Part shown: piece by piece, positions 4,507 to 5,962 of the stretch
Position numbering within the stretch: position 1 is the stretch's first letter
How the letters are laid out: each line of letters opens with the position of its first letter
The notes under the pieces: model-generated
Seen by the model: the letters and a program-made list of their open reading frames with translations, nothing else
Databases searched by the model: none
Told to the model about the DNA's origin: nothing
Position numbers and translations under genes: made by a program
Assembly: GCA_023380675.1 (NCBI GenBank)
Contig: JAMCRS010000016.1
Coordinates: 1 to 5,962 of the forward strand
Direction of reading: 5' to 3'
Length of the DNA stretch: 5,962 bases
Source of the DNA: Chloroflexota bacterium
GTDB taxonomy: Bacteria > Chloroflexota > Anaerolineae > UBA4142

Positions 4507-5962
4507 ATGCCTGACCTGCCTACCCAGGCCCGCGTCGTCGTCATCGGCGGCGGCGTCGGCGGATGCAGTATAGCATACCACCTCGCTCACATGGGCTGGC
4601 GCGACGTCGTCGTCCTCGAGCGGAGCGAGCTGACCAGCGGCTCCACCTTTCACTCCGCCGGCCTCGTCGGTCAATTGCGCACGGACGTCAACCTGACGAA
4701 GATGATCCGCTACAGCGTCGAGCTCTACCGCAAGCTCAAGGTCGAGACCGAGTACGACCCGAATTGGCGTGAGGTCGGCAGCTTGCGCCTCGCCTCGTCG
4801 CCCGAGCGTATGGAAGAGCTCAAACGCCAGGTTGCGCTTTCCCGCTCCTTCGGACTGCCGTTGGAGTTGATCAGCACGCAGGAGGCGCTCAAGCTTTTCC
4901 CGGCGATGGATCCGGAAGGCGTGCTCGGCGCTGTCTATCTCCCCACCGACGGAATGGTCGATCCCAGTGGCCTGACGTACGCGCTCGCCGAAGGCGCGAA
5001 AAAAGCCGGCGCGCGTTTCTTCACGCAGACCCGCGTGCAATCGATCACTCTCAAGAACGGTCGCGTCTCGGCAGTCGTCACCGATCGCGGCGCGATTCAG
5101 ACCGAGGTGGTCGTGAACGCCGGCGGGCAGTGGGCGGGCGAGATCGCGTCTCTGGTCGGTCTCTATTTGCCGGTCACTCCCATGGCGCACCTCTACCTCA
5201 TCACGCGCCCCATTCCCGGCCTCCCCAGGAATCTGCCGACCATGCGCGATCCGGATAACCTGGTCTATTGGCGCGAGGAAGTGGGCGGTCTGATCGCCGG
5301 GGGATACGAGCGAATGCCCGCGCCTTGGGGCCTCGACGGCATCCCACCGGATTTCAACAACAAACTGCTTCCGCCGGACTGGGACCGTTTCCAGCCGCTC
5401 ATGGAGAGCCTCATCAAACGTACGCCCATTATCGAGCAGGCGGAAGTGAACATGCTGCTCAACGGCCCCGAAGGTTTTACGCCCGATGCGGAATTCCTGC
5501 TGGGTCCGACGACGGTCAAGGGCTTTTGGGTCGCCGCGGCGTTCTGCGCGCACGGTCTCGCGAGTGCGGGTGGGATCGGCAAGGCGATGGCGGAATGGAT
5601 CGTCGACGGTCACCCCGAGTGGAACTTGTGGCGTCTCGACCTGCGCCGCTTTGGGAACAACTACGCCAGCCAGCGCTATACCGTGGCCCGAACGGTCGAA
5701 ACCTACAGCAAGTACTACGATATCCACTATCCCGGTGAGGAACGCGAGTCGGTGCGGCCGCTTCGCCTTTCGCCCGCATATTATCGTCTCAAAGAGCTGG
5801 GTGCGAGCTTCGGGGAAAAGTCCGGCTGGGAAAGGCCGAACTGGTTTGAGCCAAACGCCAAGCACGATTCGGTTGCGCAGCCATACGCTCCGCGCGGCTG
5901 GTTCGCCAAGAACTACTCCCCGGCGATCGAGGCCGAGCATCTCGGTACGCGCGAGCACGCCG
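4507..5962 (+). CDS. dimethylglycine/sarcosine dehydrogenase-like FAD oxidoreductase, 3' end cut by window
   Basis: Members oxidatively demethylate N-methylated amines (dimethylglycine to sarcosine, sarcosine to glycine), handing the methyl carbon to tetrahydrofolate bound by a C-terminal GcvT-like domain. The 485 codons present run without a stop to the window edge. Seen directly: the Rossmann motif VIGGGVGG (12-19) with E38 ending the second strand; GSTFHSAGL (45-53), matching the GSTWH-type motif whose histidine (H49 here) is the covalent FAD attachment site in mitochondrial relatives; FCAHGLASAGGIG (346-358) of the FAD domain; and the linker-domain signature RPLR (417-420) to GWERPNWF (440-447). 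Relatives are about 800 residues, so 300 or more, including the folate domain, should lie beyond the window. AAGGAG (4493-4498), 8 nt before the ATG, fixes the start. It follows the kinase gene by 66 nt in the same orientation. The family is secure; the exact substrate is not. Confidence 0.94.
   Translation, partial: MPDLPTQARVVVIGGGVGGCSIAYHLAHMGWRDVVVLERSELTSGSTFHSAGLVGQLRTDVNLTKMIRYSVELYRKLKVETEYDPNWREVGSLRLASSPERMEELKRQVALSRSFGLPLELISTQEALKLFPAMDPEGVLGAVYLPTDGMVDPSGLTYALAEGAKKAGARFFTQTRVQSITLKNGRVSAVVTDRGAIQTEVVVNAGGQWAGEIASLVGLYLPVTPMAHLYLITRPIPGLPRNLPTMRDPDNLVYWREEVGGLIAGGYERMPAPWGLDGIPPDFNNKLLPPDWDRFQPLMESLIKRTPIIEQAEVNMLLNGPEGFTPDAEFLLGPTTVKGFWVAAAFCAHGLASAGGIGKAMAEWIVDGHPEWNLWRLDLRRFGNNYASQRYTVARTVETYSKYYDIHYPGEERESVRPLRLSPAYYRLKELGASFGEKSGWERPNWFEPNAKHDSVAQPYAPRGWFAKNYSPAIEAEHLGTREHA

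Noticed and set aside
4474..5958. 494-residue open frame on the minus strand opposite the flavoprotein gene
   Set aside because: The + strand carries clear family motifs throughout. The antisense frame is Arg/Gly/Asp-rich with no recognisable domain and is an expected result of GC-rich third codon positions.

Overview
The window is bacterial DNA of high GC content (roughly 60% by eye). Genes are compact and all on the + strand, most with strong Shine-Dalgarno sites (AAAGGAG, AGGAG, GGAGG, AAGGAG). The sequence alone does not fix the lineage; a high-GC bacterium such as a proteobacterium, actinobacterium, chloroflexote or uncultured relative would fit. There are no tRNA, rRNA, CRISPR, phage or transposase genes.

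Layout. Bases 1-208 hold no convincing complete gene. They contain a G-rich edge that may be half of a dispersed repeat or the end of an upstream gene, a near-perfect 23-bp hairpin (90-140), and a promoter with a 12-bp palindrome of GntR/FadR-operator type just before the first gene. Then follow: (1) a short-chain dehydrogenase (209-982); (2) an NAD(P)-type aldehyde dehydrogenase (1131-2589) interrupted by one extra base at 1881-1884, immediately before its catalytic glutamate; (3) a stand-alone class I glutamine amidotransferase (2671-3537); (4) a choline-kinase/APH-fold phosphotransferase (3544-4440) starting 6 nt after gene 3 and probably translationally coupled to it; (5) the N-terminal 485 codons of a dimethylglycine/sarcosine dehydrogenase-like flavoprotein (4507 to the window end), cut before its expected folate-binding GcvT-type domains.

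How the genes may work together. The flavoprotein family removes N-methyl groups from small amines such as dimethylglycine and sarcosine. The ALDH and SDR families oxidise aldehydes and alcohols, the kinase belongs with choline/ethanolamine-type kinases, and the amidotransferase hydrolyses glutamine or gamma-glutamyl amides. Together they suggest a catabolic operon for an N-methylated amine or amino alcohol. The substrate is not identifiable from this sequence, and standard choline-pathway partners (choline dehydrogenase, betaine demethylase) are absent from the window. The amidotransferase-kinase pair beside a demethylating flavoprotein is the least explained part. The ALDH frameshift means this step is either lost, supplied elsewhere, or misread by a sequencing or assembly error.
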